A stretch of DNA of 64,000 bases from Lachnospiraceae bacterium AF51-6-b8A (GCA_027682585.1 JAQCZH010000001.1:310001-374000); one strand, 5' to 3'. Shown: positions 39,335 through 49,359, numbered from the stretch's first letter. Notes: generated by a model from the letters alone, not told the origin. Translations and numbers: made by a program.

Positions 39335-40489
39335 ATGGAAGTATATTTGGACAATTCGGCCACCACGCAGACAGATCAGGAGGTGGTGGATCTCATGGTC
39401 AAAGTCCTGCGGAAGGACTATGGCAATCCCTCCGCCCTGCACCAAAAGGGGATGGATGCGGAAGCCTATTTGAAAGAGGCAAGAGAGAGGATTGCCAGAA
39501 CCCTGAAGGCAAAGAGCAGAGAGATTGTATTCACTTCCGGCGGAACAGAGGGGAATAATCTGCTTGTTCGGGGAGCGGCTCACGCCAATCACAGGGCGGG
39601 CAGGCATATTCTGACTTCTCCCTTCGAGCACGCCTGCGTATATGAGAGTATGCGTTCTCTGGCAGAAGAGGGCTTTGAGATTGAGGATCTGAAAGTGGAT
39701 GGAGATGGCAGGATCAATCTCGAGGAGTTGCGAAGTCGCATTCGCCCCGATACCATCCTGGTCAGTATCATGCAGATCAATAATGAGATTGGCGCTCTGC
39801 AGCCCCTGGAAGAACTGGGGCCTCTTATCAAAGCGGTCAATCCCAACTGTCTCTTCCATACAGATGCGGTTCAGTCCTACGGCAAGGTGAAAATCGTCCC
39901 CAAGGATATGGAGATCGACCTCCTGGCAGCTTCCGGGCATAAGATCCATGGCCCCAAGGGAAGTGGTTTTGTATACATTAAGGATAAATGCAGAGTCGCG
40001 CCTCTTCTTCTTGGGGGCGGCCAGGAGAGAGGATTGCGATCCGGCACAGAGAATACGGCGGCCATTGCGGGTCTGGGGCTTGCGGCCGAGAAGATCTGCG
40101 CCAATCTGGAGGAAGAGCAGAACCGCCTCTATGCCCTGAAGGAGCATATGGTAAAGAGCTTGTCCCAAATTCCCGGCCTGACAGTCAACGGCCGTACCGG
40201 CCGGGACTCCGCTCCACAGATTATCTCTGTATCTCTTGCGGGAGTCAGGGCGGAAGTGATGTTGCACGCTCTGGAGGAGAGGGGGGTCTATGTATCCGCT
40301 GGAAGCGCCTGCTCTTCCAATCATCCAAGAATCAGCAGAACCCTGCAGGCAATTGGCCTGAACAGAGAATTACTTGATTCCACCATCAGGATCTCGCTAT
40401 CGGTATATACGACTATGGAGGAGATTGATTATGCCTGTGACTGCATGGAACAACTGCTGCCAGTGCTGGCAAGGTTTCGCAGACATTAG
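39335..40489 (+). CDS. Cysteine desulfurase (NifS/IscS family)
   Basis: PLP enzyme that takes sulfur from cysteine. 384 residues. Pyridoxal-phosphate lysine at Lys203 (SGHKIHGPKG) and the catalytic cysteine at Cys326 in SAGSACSSNH, in the long flexible loop of class I enzymes. YLDNSATTQTDQEVV starts the protein. ATG 39335 with GAGG upstream. The thiI gene follows after 114 bases, so it probably supplies sulfur for tRNA 4-thiouridine, as Bacillus NifZ does for ThiI; it may serve iron-sulfur clusters as well. Confidence 0.92.
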   Translation: MEVYLDNSATTQTDQEVVDLMVKVLRKDYGNPSALHQKGMDAEAYLKEARERIARTLKAKSREIVFTSGGTEGNNLLVRGAAHANHRAGRHILTSPFEHACVYESMRSLAEEGFEIEDLKVDGDGRINLEELRSRIRPDTILVSIMQINNEIGALQPLEELGPLIKAVNPNCLFHTDAVQSYGKVKIVPKDMEIDLLAASGHKIHGPKGSGFVYIKDKCRVAPLLLGGGQERGLRSGTENTAAIAGLGLAAEKICANLEEEQNRLYALKEHMVKSLSQIPGLTVNGRTGRDSAPQIISVSLAGVRAEVMLHALEERGVYVSAGSACSSNHPRISRTLQAIGLNRELLDSTIRISLSVYTTMEEIDYACDCMEQLLPVLARFRRH

Positions 40490-40603
40490 TCATACGCAGG
40501 GGCAACCAGTCACATGGCAAGAGGGACGATGCGAAAGAGAATCATAGTATCGCAGGAAGAACGGTTATAAGAAGGAATGTAAAGAGAAGAATAGGATGGA
40601 GTC

Positions 40604-41788
40604 ATGGTTCAGTACAAAGCATTTCTGATTAAATATGGAGAGATTGCCATTAAGGGCAAGAACCGTCACGTTTTCGAGGAGGCGCTGGAGAGGCAGATCA
40701 AGCGCAATTTGCGCGACTGCGGGGGAGAATTTGCGGTTGAGAGACAGACAGGACGCATCTTCATCCGCTGCCTGTCCGACTATGACTATGATGAATTGGT
40801 CGGAGCCCTGACCCGGATCTTTGGCATTATCTGGATTTGTCCCTGCGTTCTGACAGAGATCAAAAGCTTTGAGGAGACGGCCGGGGAGATTGTTCGCTAC
40901 ATCGGGGAGGCCTTTCCCGACCGCCATGTCAGTTTCAAGGTCAAGGCCCGCCGTCCCAACAAGAAATACCCGATTCATACCATGGATTTAAACGCTATGA
41001 TCGGAGAGAAGATTCTGGATGCTTATCCGGAAATGACGGTTGATGTACACCATCCGGACTTTGAATTAAACGTGGAGATCCGTGAGCAGATCAATTTCTA
41101 CGCCAGAATGATCCCGGGACCCGGCGGTATGCCCGTCGGAACCAACGGCAAGGCCATGCTTCTTTTGTCGGGCGGAATCGACTCTCCTGTGGCAGGATGG
41201 ATGATTGCAAAGCGAGGCGTCACTTTAGACGCGACTTATTTCCACGCTCCGCCCTACACCTCCGAGCGGGCCAGGCAGAAGGTGATTGATCTGGCCAGGC
41301 AGGTGGCCAAATATGCGGGCCCCATCCGGCTTCATATTGTTAACTTCACGGATATTCAACTCTATATCTATGAGCAGTGTCCTCACGATGAGCTGACCAT
41401 TATCATGCGCCGCTATATGATGAGGATTGCGGAACATTTTGCCAGGGAAAATGGCTGTATAGGTCTTATTACCGGTGAGTCGATTGGCCAGGTGGCTTCC
41501 CAGACCATGCAGTCTTTACTCTGCACGAATGCGGTATGTCAGCTGCCGGTCTATCGCCCTTTGATCGGATTTGATAAGCAGGATATCGTGTCCATTTCTG
41601 AGAAGATCGACACTTATGAAACCTCCATTCTTCCCTATGAGGATTGCTGTACCATCTTTGTGGCCAGGCATCCTGTCACTAAGCCTCGCCTGGAGATCAT
41701 TGAGCGCAGTGAGCTCAAACTGGCGGAGAAGATTGAGGACTTGTACCAACAGGCAATTGAGACGACAGAGACCCTTGTCTGTGACTGA
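40604..41788 (+). CDS. thiI: tRNA 4-thiouridine synthetase ThiI
   Basis: Activates U8 of tRNA and inserts sulfur. 394 residues: an N-terminal ferredoxin-like/THUMP domain (about 1-165), then the PP-loop pyrophosphatase with SGGIDS at 189-194 (LLSGGIDSPVAGW). ITGESIGQVASQT is also present. It lacks the C-terminal rhodanese domain of the Escherichia coli enzyme, as is normal in Firmicutes, so sulfur transfer must come from the neighbouring desulfurase. ATG 40604 has GGATGGAG upstream. A terminator follows. Confidence 0.95.
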   Translation: MVQYKAFLIKYGEIAIKGKNRHVFEEALERQIKRNLRDCGGEFAVERQTGRIFIRCLSDYDYDELVGALTRIFGIIWICPCVLTEIKSFEETAGEIVRYIGEAFPDRHVSFKVKARRPNKKYPIHTMDLNAMIGEKILDAYPEMTVDVHHPDFELNVEIREQINFYARMIPGPGGMPVGTNGKAMLLLSGGIDSPVAGWMIAKRGVTLDATYFHAPPYTSERARQKVIDLARQVAKYAGPIRLHIVNFTDIQLYIYEQCPHDELTIIMRRYMMRIAEHFARENGCIGLITGESIGQVASQTMQSLLCTNAVCQLPVYRPLIGFDKQDIVSISEKIDTYETSILPYEDCCTIFVARHPVTKPRLEIIERSELKLAEKIEDLYQQAIETTETLVCD

Positions 41789-41852
41789 CTGCCCTTCTTT
41801 TGGCGCTGAGAGAGCCGGCAGCAGGTCGAAGAGCATCAGAAACACACAGAAA

Positions 41853-41889
41853 AACAGCCCCGGGGATCAGGTCCGGGACTGTTCTTTCT
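41853..41889 (+). terminator. Terminator after thiI
   Basis: AACAG-C-CCCGG (41853-41863) pairs with CCGGG-A-CTGTT (41873-41883), followed by CTTTCTT. It lies between thiI and the convergent HPr-like gene. Confidence 0.75.
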
Positions 41890-41933
41890 TGGAAATATAT
41901 CCGGCGGCACAGGATGGAACCGACCGAATTCGA

Positions 41934-42170
41934 TTACTCGACAACGTAGGGCTTTAGTGCCTCGAGGATCTCATCGACATTGTCATCTGCGTGAATGGAT
42001 AACTCAATGGGTTTCGAGAGATCCAAAGAGAAAATCCCCATAATGGACTTGGCGTCAATGACGTAACGGCCGCTGATCAGGTCAAAATCAGAATCGAACT
42101 TGCCGATGGTGTTGACGAAGGATTTGACCTTGTCGATGGAGTTAAGAGAAATCATCAGTGTATTGCTCAT
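41934..42170 (-). CDS. HPr-like protein lacking the phosphorylatable histidine
   Basis: 78 residues. The half from about residue 20 matches HPr: FVNTIGKFDSDFDL, then KSIMGIFSLDL, with a serine (Ser42) at the place of regulatory Ser46. The N-terminal part lacks GIHARPA, the histidine-15 loop used in sugar phosphotransfer, and is about five residues shorter there. It therefore cannot act in the PTS relay but could be modified by HPr kinase or bind CcpA, as Crh does. AGGAGG lies upstream on the reverse strand (about 42182). Convergent with thiI, divergent from mtaB. Confidence 0.85.
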   Translation of the reverse strand: MSNTLMISLNSIDKVKSFVNTIGKFDSDFDLISGRYVIDAKSIMGIFSLDLSKPIELSIHADDNVDEILEALKPYVVE

Positions 42171-42362
42171 AGTAGCAACCTCCTCAATTGCGTGTCTGTC
42201 AAGTGAATATTCGTTCTCATCTTACGACCCGATGAGGCAGATGTCAATAAAGCAGGGTTTTGGGAAGGGAAAAGAGAAGATCCCGAGTGCGGGCGGAGCG
42301 GGTGGAAGGATCCGCGATGGTTACTATGACGTTCGTACCTTAAAAGGTGAGAGGAAACAAAT

Positions 42363-43715
42363 ATGAGAAGAGCGGCATTACATAATCTGGGCTGTAAGGT
42401 CAATTCTTACGAGACCGAGGCAATGCAGCAGATGCTGGAGGAGGCGGGCTATACGATTGTCCCCTTTCAGGAGGAGGCAGATGTCTATATCATCAATACC
42501 TGCTCTGTGACGAATATGGCTGACGCCAAATCCAGGCAGATGATCCACCGGGCCCGCAGGAAGAATCCGGATGCGATTGTGGTTGCGACCGGCTGCTATG
42601 TACAGACTTCAGTGAAAGAAGCGGTGGAGGATCTGTCTGTTGATATTGTGATCGGCAACAATCATAAGGGCCAGCTGATCCATGCCATTGACGATTTTTG
42701 CCGGGATCATCGCAGGGTAAATCGGGTGGATAAAGATGATCAGCAGCTTGACTTTGAGCAGCTTCAAGTCACTCGTACCGCCGAGCACACCAGGGCTTTC
42801 ATCAAGGTTCAGGACGGATGCAATCAGTTTTGCTCTTATTGCATCATTCCCCTGGCCCGGGGAAGAATCCGAAGCCGAAGTCCAAAGGATGTTCTGGCGG
42901 AGATTCGTAAATTGGCGGAGGTGGGCTATCAGGAGGTGGTCTTAAACGGGATTCACCTTTCCTCCTACGGAATGACCTCTTATAACCGCCAAGTTGTCTC
43001 AGAGGAAATGGCTGGCGGGGGTCATTTGATTGAACTGGTGGAGGCCGTGGCCGGAGTGGATGGAATCCGGCGGATTCGTCTGGGATCCATGGAACCCCGT
43101 CTGATCAACCAGGCATTTGCGGAGCGCCTGGCCAGAGTGGATAAGGTCTGCCCGCACTTTCATCTCTCTTTGCAGTCCGGCTGTGATGAGACGTTAAAGA
43201 GAATGAACCGCAGGTATACAACGCAGGATTTCCGACAGGCGGTCGCCCTTTTGCGCGGGAAATTTGTCCATCCAGCCATCACGACAGATGTGATCGTTGG
43301 CTTTCCACAGGAGACAGAGGAGGAATTTGAGGCCACCAGACATTTTCTGGAAGAAATCCGTTTCTATGAAATGCATATCTTCAAGTATTCCCGCCGCCAG
43401 GGGACCCTTGCTGATACGATGCCGGGGCAACTGGATGAGGAGACCAAGTCCAGGAGAAGTCATGTTCTTCTGGCTCTGGCAGACCGCATGTCTGCAGAAT
43501 TTCGCAGGCAGGAAATCGGAAGAGAAGCAGATGTCTTGATGGAGGTGAAAGAGATCCTGCGCGGGGAAGAGTACTGGACCGGTTTTACCAGAGAGTACGT
43601 GCGCGCAGCCGTCAAAGCGGACGGAAGAGACCTGCGCAATCAGCTGATTCGGGGCAGAGCGTCAGGGCTGATTCCGGGGACGCAGATCCTTCAGATGGAA
43701 GAAGTCCATGTGTAA
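42363..43715 (+). CDS. mtaB: tRNA t6A37 methylthiotransferase MtaB
   Basis: Radical SAM enzyme that adds a methylthio group to t6A at tRNA position 37. 450 residues. N-terminal UPF0004 domain with HNLGCKVNSYETE and NTCSVTNMADAKSRQ (three cluster cysteines). Radical SAM cysteines Cys153, Cys157 and Cys160 (CNQFCSYC). A C-terminal TRAM-like region with EEYWTGFTREYVRA. ATG 42363 has GAGAGGA upstream, and a small dyad ACCTT/AAGGT lies just before it. Works on the same base as TrmO at 49.6 kb. Confidence 0.94.
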   Translation: MRRAALHNLGCKVNSYETEAMQQMLEEAGYTIVPFQEEADVYIINTCSVTNMADAKSRQMIHRARRKNPDAIVVATGCYVQTSVKEAVEDLSVDIVIGNNHKGQLIHAIDDFCRDHRRVNRVDKDDQQLDFEQLQVTRTAEHTRAFIKVQDGCNQFCSYCIIPLARGRIRSRSPKDVLAEIRKLAEVGYQEVVLNGIHLSSYGMTSYNRQVVSEEMAGGGHLIELVEAVAGVDGIRRIRLGSMEPRLINQAFAERLARVDKVCPHFHLSLQSGCDETLKRMNRRYTTQDFRQAVALLRGKFVHPAITTDVIVGFPQETEEEFEATRHFLEEIRFYEMHIFKYSRRQGTLADTMPGQLDEETKSRRSHVLLALADRMSAEFRRQEIGREADVLMEVKEILRGEEYWTGFTREYVRAAVKADGRDLRNQLIRGRASGLIPGTQILQMEEVHV

Positions 43716-43755
43716 ACTATTCAAAAAAGAAAGGCATTGATTGGATAGTTTACAC
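43710..43755 (+). repeat. Inverted repeat with direct repeats upstream of malQ
   Basis: GTGTAAACTAT (43710-43720, covering the mtaB stop) is the exact inverse of ATAGTTTACAC (43745-43755), 24-base loop. AGTTTACA recurs as a direct repeat at 43747 and 43758. No T-run follows, so it is more likely a protein-binding region than a terminator. Confidence 0.5.
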
Positions 43756-43772
43756 GAAGTTTACAGGTGGTA

Positions 43773-43801
43773 TTGAAAACGATTTCAGTACATGCTATAT
43801 T
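43773..43801 (+). promoter_or_regulatory. malQ promoter with overlapping cre/LacI-type operator
   Basis: TTGAAA (43773-43778) and TATATT (43796-43801) are 17 bases apart, with a TGC extension before the -10. TGAAAACGATTTCA (43774-43787) matches the CcpA cre consensus at every defined position and overlaps the -35, so repression is expected. Confidence 0.78.
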
Positions 43802-43847
43802 TTGTCAGCAATGGTTTCGAAGGGTATCAAAAAGCAGGAGTTTGTTT

Positions 43848-45362
43848 ATGAGACGAAGTGGTGTGTTAATGCCCGTATTCAGTCTGCCGGGTGAATATGG
43901 AATTGGCTGTTTTTCCCGGCAGGCTTATCGCTTTGTGGATTTTTTGGCGGAGGCGGGACAGAGCTGCTGGCAATTGCTGCCCCTGGGACCGACCAGCTAT
44001 GGAGACTCCCCTTATCAGTCCTTCTCGACCTTCGCCGGCAATCCCTATTTCATCAGTCTGGAGGAGCTGATTGGACAGGGACTCCTGACTGAGGAGGAGT
44101 GCCAAAGCGCCAACCTGGAGTCGGATCCTGAGAAGATTGATTATGCGGCTCTCTATGAGAGGCGCTTTCCCCTCCTGCGCCTGGCCTTTGAGCGGGGCGA
44201 GATAGAGAAGATGCCGGATTTTCAGTGCTTTGTCGAAGACAATGCCTTCTGGTTGGAAGATTATGCTCTCTTCATGGCCTTAAAGGACGCCCATGGCGGA
44301 AGAAGCTTCACCGAATGGGAGAGTCCTCTGCGCAATCGGGAGTCCCAGGCTTTAGAGCAGGCCAGGCAGGGCTTGCGGAGGGAAATTCTATTCTACGAGT
44401 ACCTGCAGTATGTTTTTCAGGATCAGTATTTTCGCCTTAAGGCATATGCAAACAGCAAGGGGATAGAGATCATTGGAGATATTCCCATCTATGTGGCTCA
44501 TGACAGTTCTGACTTCTGGTGCAATCCCGGGCTTTTTCAGGTAGATGCGAACCGTCAGCCAACCGGAGTTGCCGGCTGTCCGCCGGATGGATTTTCTGCG
44601 GAAGGACAGCTCTGGGGCAATCCTCTTTATGACTGGGAAGGGCAGAAGAGGGATGGTTTCTCCTGGTGGATTGAGAGGATCAGGCGCTGCATGAGACTCT
44701 ATGATGTGATCCGCATTGACCACTTCCGCGGCCTGGACGAGTATTATCGCATTCCGGCGGGGGCGCCGAACGCAGTACATGGCTCCTGGATGCCGGGACC
44801 GGGGCTTGCCCTCTTTGAGAAGATCTGGGAGACTTTGGGACATGTGTCTATCCTGGTCGAAGATCTGGGATTTATCACAGACTCGGTTCGCCAGCTGGTT
44901 GCCAGAACAGAATATCCCAATATGAAGGTATTGGAATTCGCCTTTGATTCTCGGGATACTGGTGGTGCCAATTTGTACTTGCCTCATAATTATGACAGAA
45001 ATTGTGTGGTCTATACGGGCACGCATGATAATGAGACTCTGGTCGGCTGGATTCGGGATCTGTGCCCTGAGGATAAGAAGAAGTTTCTTGCTTATCTGGG
45101 AACAGAGGAGACCGATGAGCGCGATCTGGCGGAGCGAATGCTTCGTCTGGCACAGGAATCTGTGGCTGACAGCTGCATCATTCCTCTGCAGGATTATCTG
45201 GGACTTGACAACAGAGCCAGAATTAACAGACCATCTACGCTGGGAGGCAACTGGATGTGGAGAGTGACCGAAGAGGCTCTGAGTCCTGCGTTGGCAGAAT
45301 ATATCCATACTCTGACTGCGACTTACGGGCGGCTGGTTTCGCAGAAAGACCGGACGGAATAA
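43848..45362 (+). CDS. malQ: 4-alpha-glucanotransferase (amylomaltase)
   Basis: GH77 enzyme that rearranges maltodextrins by transglycosylation. 504 residues from ATG 43848, which has AGGAG upstream; the frame is open further back but that part is promoter. MPVFSLPGEYGIGCFS, SYGDSPYQSFS, the nucleophile region IRIDHFRGLDEYY, the acid/base ILVEDLGFIT and YTGTHDNETLVGW are all intact. The LacI-family gene begins at the next base after the stop, and glgP follows. Confidence 0.95.
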   Translation: MRRSGVLMPVFSLPGEYGIGCFSRQAYRFVDFLAEAGQSCWQLLPLGPTSYGDSPYQSFSTFAGNPYFISLEELIGQGLLTEEECQSANLESDPEKIDYAALYERRFPLLRLAFERGEIEKMPDFQCFVEDNAFWLEDYALFMALKDAHGGRSFTEWESPLRNRESQALEQARQGLRREILFYEYLQYVFQDQYFRLKAYANSKGIEIIGDIPIYVAHDSSDFWCNPGLFQVDANRQPTGVAGCPPDGFSAEGQLWGNPLYDWEGQKRDGFSWWIERIRRCMRLYDVIRIDHFRGLDEYYRIPAGAPNAVHGSWMPGPGLALFEKIWETLGHVSILVEDLGFITDSVRQLVARTEYPNMKVLEFAFDSRDTGGANLYLPHNYDRNCVVYTGTHDNETLVGWIRDLCPEDKKKFLAYLGTEETDERDLAERMLRLAQESVADSCIIPLQDYLGLDNRARINRPSTLGGNWMWRVTEEALSPALAEYIHTLTATYGRLVSQKDRTE

Positions 45363-46424
45363 ATGAGGAAAGATGATGTGAAGAACCTGACGATCAAGGA
45401 TATCGCCAGGCTATGTAAGGTCAGCATCAGCACAGTCTCACGGGCGATTAATGATGACCCTACGATTAATCGCAAGACGAGGGACAGGATCCTTCAGGTT
45501 GTTCGTCAGCACCACTATATTCCCAATAACAGCGCCAGAAATCTTCGGATGACAGACAGTAATACCATTGCTCTTCTTGTAAAGGGCATTGGCAATCCCT
45601 TCTTCCAGGAGATGATAACCTGCATTGAGAAATGTCTGCGCAAGGGCAGTTACAGTTTTCTCTTTCACAGTTTGCGCGAGGAAGAAGACACGGTGGCGGC
45701 TGCGGCGCAGCTGGTCAAGGAGCGCCGGCTCAAGGGGATTATCTTTCTGGGCGGCCGTATGAGCTACCCTGAGGAGGAACTCAAGCAGTTGCCCGTGCCA
45801 ACAGTCCTGTGTTCCGTCGCGGTAGAAGAGGAGGCGGGATTGGGCAAGGTGGCTTCGGTCACGATTGACGATGAGAAGGAGGCCTACCGGGCAATCTCAT
45901 ATCTGATTCGACGGGGTCATCGAAGGATTGCCCTGATTGCTGGCCATGAGGCAGATACGACGGTTGCCCGCCTAAGGCGTATCGGATACTGCCGGGCTCT
46001 GGAAGAGGCTGGAATCCCCTATGATCCTGCTCTGGTTGGATTTGCTGATCCTGGGGCAGAGGGCTATACGGAGGCCTGCGGTTATGAGACAGCCAGGCGT
46101 CTGATCCAGTCGAAATCTGATTTTAGTGCGATTTTTGCTATTTCAGACCGGATGGCCCTAGGCGTCTACAAGGCAATTTACGATGCCGGCAAGAGCATAC
46201 CGAAGGATTATTCGGTGATGGGATTCGATGGGATCGAATCCGTTCGCTATATCATACCGCCTCTGACAACCTTAAAACAGCCGACAGAGACGATGGCCAG
46301 GGCGGTAGTAGACCTGCTTTTCCGGCAGATCAAAGGAGAGCGGGTCTATGAGAGGCGGCTCTTTACAGCGAGTCTTCTGGAGGCGGATTCCGTCACAGAC
46401 AGAGAATATGAGCATAACAGTTAG
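45363..46424 (+). CDS. LacI-family transcriptional regulator
   Basis: 353 residues. Helix-turn-helix TIKDIARLCKVSISTVSRAIND near residues 9-30 (hinge helix after it), then a periplasmic-binding-like effector domain with GYRAL-type IGYCRALEEAG, FAISDRMALGVYKA and VMGFDGIESVRYI. The ATG abuts the malQ stop; a ribosome site is weak, so coupling is likely. Position between malQ and glgP, and the matching operators at 33682 and 43773, make it the likely maltodextrin repressor. Confidence 0.9.
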   Translation: MRKDDVKNLTIKDIARLCKVSISTVSRAINDDPTINRKTRDRILQVVRQHHYIPNNSARNLRMTDSNTIALLVKGIGNPFFQEMITCIEKCLRKGSYSFLFHSLREEEDTVAAAAQLVKERRLKGIIFLGGRMSYPEEELKQLPVPTVLCSVAVEEEAGLGKVASVTIDDEKEAYRAISYLIRRGHRRIALIAGHEADTTVARLRRIGYCRALEEAGIPYDPALVGFADPGAEGYTEACGYETARRLIQSKSDFSAIFAISDRMALGVYKAIYDAGKSIPKDYSVMGFDGIESVRYIIPPLTTLKQPTETMARAVVDLLFRQIKGERVYERRLFTASLLEADSVTDREYEHNS

Positions 46425-46433
46425 GAGAAAAAG

Positions 46434-48713
46434 ATGGATCAACAGATGATGAGAGAGAATTTAGAGACCAGATTAAGAAAGCTGCACGGAGTAGGATTTC
46501 AGGAGGCAAATCCAAGTCAGCTGGCAGATGCCGTGATGACATTGGTACAGGAGGAACTGCAGAGCCGCCCTCTGATTCAGGGGAAAAAGAAGCTCTACTA
46601 TATTTCAGCAGAATTTCTGATAGGAAAACTTCTGTCGAACAATCTGATTAATTTGGGCTGGTATCAGCCCATGAATGAGCTTCTTGCAGAGAGAGGCCTT
46701 GGTGTGGCAGATCTGGAGAATCTGGAAGAAGAGCCCTCTCTGGGGAATGGCGGACTGGGTCGTCTGGCAGCCTGTTTTCTTGATTCCATTGCAAGCCTTG
46801 GTCTGCCGGGAGATGGCGTGGGCCTGAATTATCACCTGGGGCTTTTCCGCCAGGAATTTCGCCAGAATAAGCAGTGTGAGATGCCAAATCCCTGGCTTTC
46901 CAGGGATCACTGGGAGAAGCGCAGCAAGATCAGCTTTACGGTTCCTTTCGCCAAGTTTCAGCTGCAGTCTACTCTCTATGATATCTGTGTTCCGGGCTAT
47001 GGCAATGAAGCAGTCAACCGTCTGCGTCTCTTTGATGTGGACAGTGTTGATGAGAACCTGCCTCATGCCGGCGGAATTCAGTTTGACAAGTGGGATGTAG
47101 CCAAGAGCCTGACCCTTTTCCTCTATCCGGATGACAGTGACCGTGATGGCCAGCTGCTGCGTATTTATCAGCAGTACTTTATGGTCAGCAATGCGGCTCA
47201 GCTGATCCTGATGGAAGCGGAGGAGAGAGGCGTCGACCTGCACCATCTGGATGAGGCCGTCGTGATCCAGATCAATGACACGCATCCTTCTATGGTCATC
47301 CCTGAACTGATTCGTCTGCTGACCGAACGCGGCATTGACTTTGATCAGGCGGCAGAGATCGTCTCCAGAACCTGTGCTTATACCAATCATACCATCCTGG
47401 CCGAGGCGCTGGAAAAATGGCCAATCGATTATCTGGAGGAGGTTGTCCCTCATTTGATGCCCATCATTCGCCGTCTGGATGAGAAGGTGAGAGAGAAGAT
47501 TACAGATGCCAGCACCTATCTGATTGATGATCAGAACCGGGTTCATATGGCTCATATGGATATTCATTACGGATTTTCGGTCAATGGCGTTGCAGCTCTG
47601 CATACGGAGATCCTCAAGGAATCAGAACTTAAGAATTTCTACCAGATCTATCCGGAGAAGTTCAATAATAAGACAAATGGCATTACCTTCCGCCGCTGGC
47701 TGATGGCCTGCAACCCTGCCTTAAGCAGTTATATTCAGACTCTGATCGGCGACGGATTTAAGACGGATGCCACAGAACTTGAGAAACTTATGGCATATGT
47801 TGATGATGCCGAAGTTCATGAGCGCTTAGATGCCATTCGCAGGGAGAACAAGCAGAAGTTAAGTGACTTCCTGAAGGAGACGCAGGGAGTCGTTGTTGAT
47901 CCGGCCTCTGTTTTCGATGTGCAGGTCAAGCGTCTGCACGAATATAAGCGCCAGCAGATGAACGCTCTTTTTGCCATTCACCAGTATCTTGAGATTAAGA
48001 AGGGAAATCTGCCGCATCGCCCCATCACTATGATTTTTGGAGCCAAGGCGGCACCGGCCTATATCATTGCAAAGGATATCATTCATCTTCTGCTCTGTCT
48101 GCAGGAGCTGACCTGCAATGATCCGGAGGTTGCTCCTTATCTCAAGGTGATTATGGTGGAAAACTACAATGTGACCAAGGCGGAGAAGATTATTCCCGCT
48201 GCGGACATCTCTGAGCAGATCTCACTGGCTTCCAAGGAGGCTTCCGGTACCAGCAACATGAAGTTTATGCTAAACGGCGCTCTGACTCTGGGCACCGAAG
48301 ACGGAGCTAATGTTGAGATTGGTGAACTGGTTGGCCCGGACAATATCTATATCTTCGGCAAGAAGAAAGACTATGTTATTGACGCCTATGCGCAGGGAAG
48401 CTATCACGTCGCTGATTACTACGCGGATCCCCAGATCCGGCAGCTGGTGGACTTTATCATTGGCGACCAGATGCGGGCGATCGGCGATGCCGAGAGCTTA
48501 GAGCGGCTGCACCGCGAGATTTCAGGTAAGGATTACTTCATGGCGTTGCTGGATCTCAGAGATTATATTGAGACCAAGAACCGCCTTCTGGCTGATTTCG
48601 AGGATCGGGAGAGCTGGCTGAAGAAGGAAGTGGTTAACATCGCCCATGCAGGCTTCTTCTCATCAGACCGCACCATTGCCCAGTACAATCAGGATATCTG
48701 GCATCTTGTTTGA
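46434..48713 (+). CDS. glgP: Glycogen/maltodextrin phosphorylase
   Basis: PLP enzyme that releases glucose-1-phosphate from alpha-1,4-glucans. 759 residues. PLP lysine at Lys610 ([17 protein letters not shown]). [29 protein letters not shown] and [13 protein letters not shown] are family blocks. At under 800 residues it lacks the long N-terminal regulatory part of animal enzymes. ATG 46434 has TTAGGAG upstream, nine bases after the LacI-type gene. It completes import-transfer-phosphorolysis of maltodextrins. Confidence 0.96.
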   Translation: MDQQMMRENLETRLRKLHGVGFQEANPSQLADAVMTLVQEELQSRPLIQGKKKLYYISAEFLIGKLLSNNLINLGWYQPMNELLAERGLGVADLENLEEEPSLGNGGLGRLAACFLDSIASLGLPGDGVGLNYHLGLFRQEFRQNKQCEMPNPWLSRDHWEKRSKISFTVPFAKFQLQSTLYDICVPGYGNEAVNRLRLFDVDSVDENLPHAGGIQFDKWDVAKSLTLFLYPDDSDRDGQLLRIYQQYFMVSNAAQLILMEAEERGVDLHHLDEAVVIQINDTHPSMVIPELIRLLTERGIDFDQAAEIVSRTCAYTNHTILAEALEKWPIDYLEEVVPHLMPIIRRLDEKVREKITDASTYLIDDQNRVHMAHMDIHYGFSVNGVAALHTEILKESELKNFYQIYPEKFNNKTNGITFRRWLMACNPALSSYIQTLIGDGFKTDATELEKLMAYVDDAEVHERLDAIRRENKQKLSDFLKETQGVVVDPASVFDVQVKRLHEYKRQQMNALFAIHQYLEIKKGNLPHRPITMIFGAKAAPAYIIAKDIIHLLLCLQELTCNDPEVAPYLKVIMVENYNVTKAEKIIPAADISEQISLASKEASGTSNMKFMLNGALTLGTEDGANVEIGELVGPDNIYIFGKKKDYVIDAYAQGSYHVADYYADPQIRQLVDFIIGDQMRAIGDAESLERLHREISGKDYFMALLDLRDYIETKNRLLADFEDRESWLKKEVVNIAHAGFFSSDRTIAQYNQDIWHLV

Positions 48714-48721
48714 TTGGAGAT

Positions 48722-48750
48722 TAGACGATTTTCGCCTTTAGGCTTATACT
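48722..48750 (+). promoter_or_regulatory. Possible promoter for apt
   Basis: TAGACG (48722-48727) and TATACT (48745-48750) are 17 bases apart. The leader to apt would be about 75 bases. Confidence 0.4.
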
Positions 48751-48831
48751 GATTTCTGTGCCCGGGCAGGAGAATTCCTGGTCTGGAGAAAATCGGATCA
48801 CAGGCGGCGAGATCCAGTGAGGTGAGGAGTT

Positions 48832-49359
48832 ATGCGCAAGACAGTTGGAGACTACATTACAACCATTCCGGATTATCCGAAGCCGGGAATTATGTTCCGG
48901 GATATCACAAGTGTTCTGCAGGATGCGGAGGGTTTTCATCTGGCGATTGACGAGATGATCAGACTTCTGGATGGTCTGGACTTCGATGTTGTCTGCGGCG
49001 CGGAGTCCCGCGGCTTTGTCTTTGGGGCTCCAATCGCTTACGCATTGGGCAAGCCTTTTGTCCTTGTGCGCAAGGCGGGAAAGCTGCCCCGTGAGACGGT
49101 CAGGCAGTCCTATGAACTGGAGTACGGACAGGCGACGGTTGAGATGCACACCGACTCCATCCGGCCGGGTCAGAGGGTCGTTCTGGTGGATGATCTGATT
49201 GCCACCGGAGGTACCATTGAGGCCTCGGCGAAACTGGTGGAACGTCTTGGGGGTCAGGTGAGCAAGATTATCTTCCTCATGGAACTTGCAGGCCTTAAGG
49301 GGCGCGAACGTCTGGCCAGGTATGATGTGGATTCTGTCGTTATATATCCGGGCAAGTAA
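48832..49359 (+). CDS. apt: Adenine phosphoribosyltransferase
   Basis: Purine salvage: adenine plus PRPP to AMP. 175 residues, full length. The PRPP-binding motif VVLVDDLIATGGT lies near residues 119-131; GAESRGFVFGAPIAYAL and FVLVRKAGKLP are type-I PRT blocks. ATG 48832 has GTGAGGAG upstream. Monocistronic, with its own terminator. Confidence 0.97.
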   Translation: MRKTVGDYITTIPDYPKPGIMFRDITSVLQDAEGFHLAIDEMIRLLDGLDFDVVCGAESRGFVFGAPIAYALGKPFVLVRKAGKLPRETVRQSYELEYGQATVEMHTDSIRPGQRVVLVDDLIATGGTIEASAKLVERLGGQVSKIIFLMELAGLKGRERLARYDVDSVVIYPGK

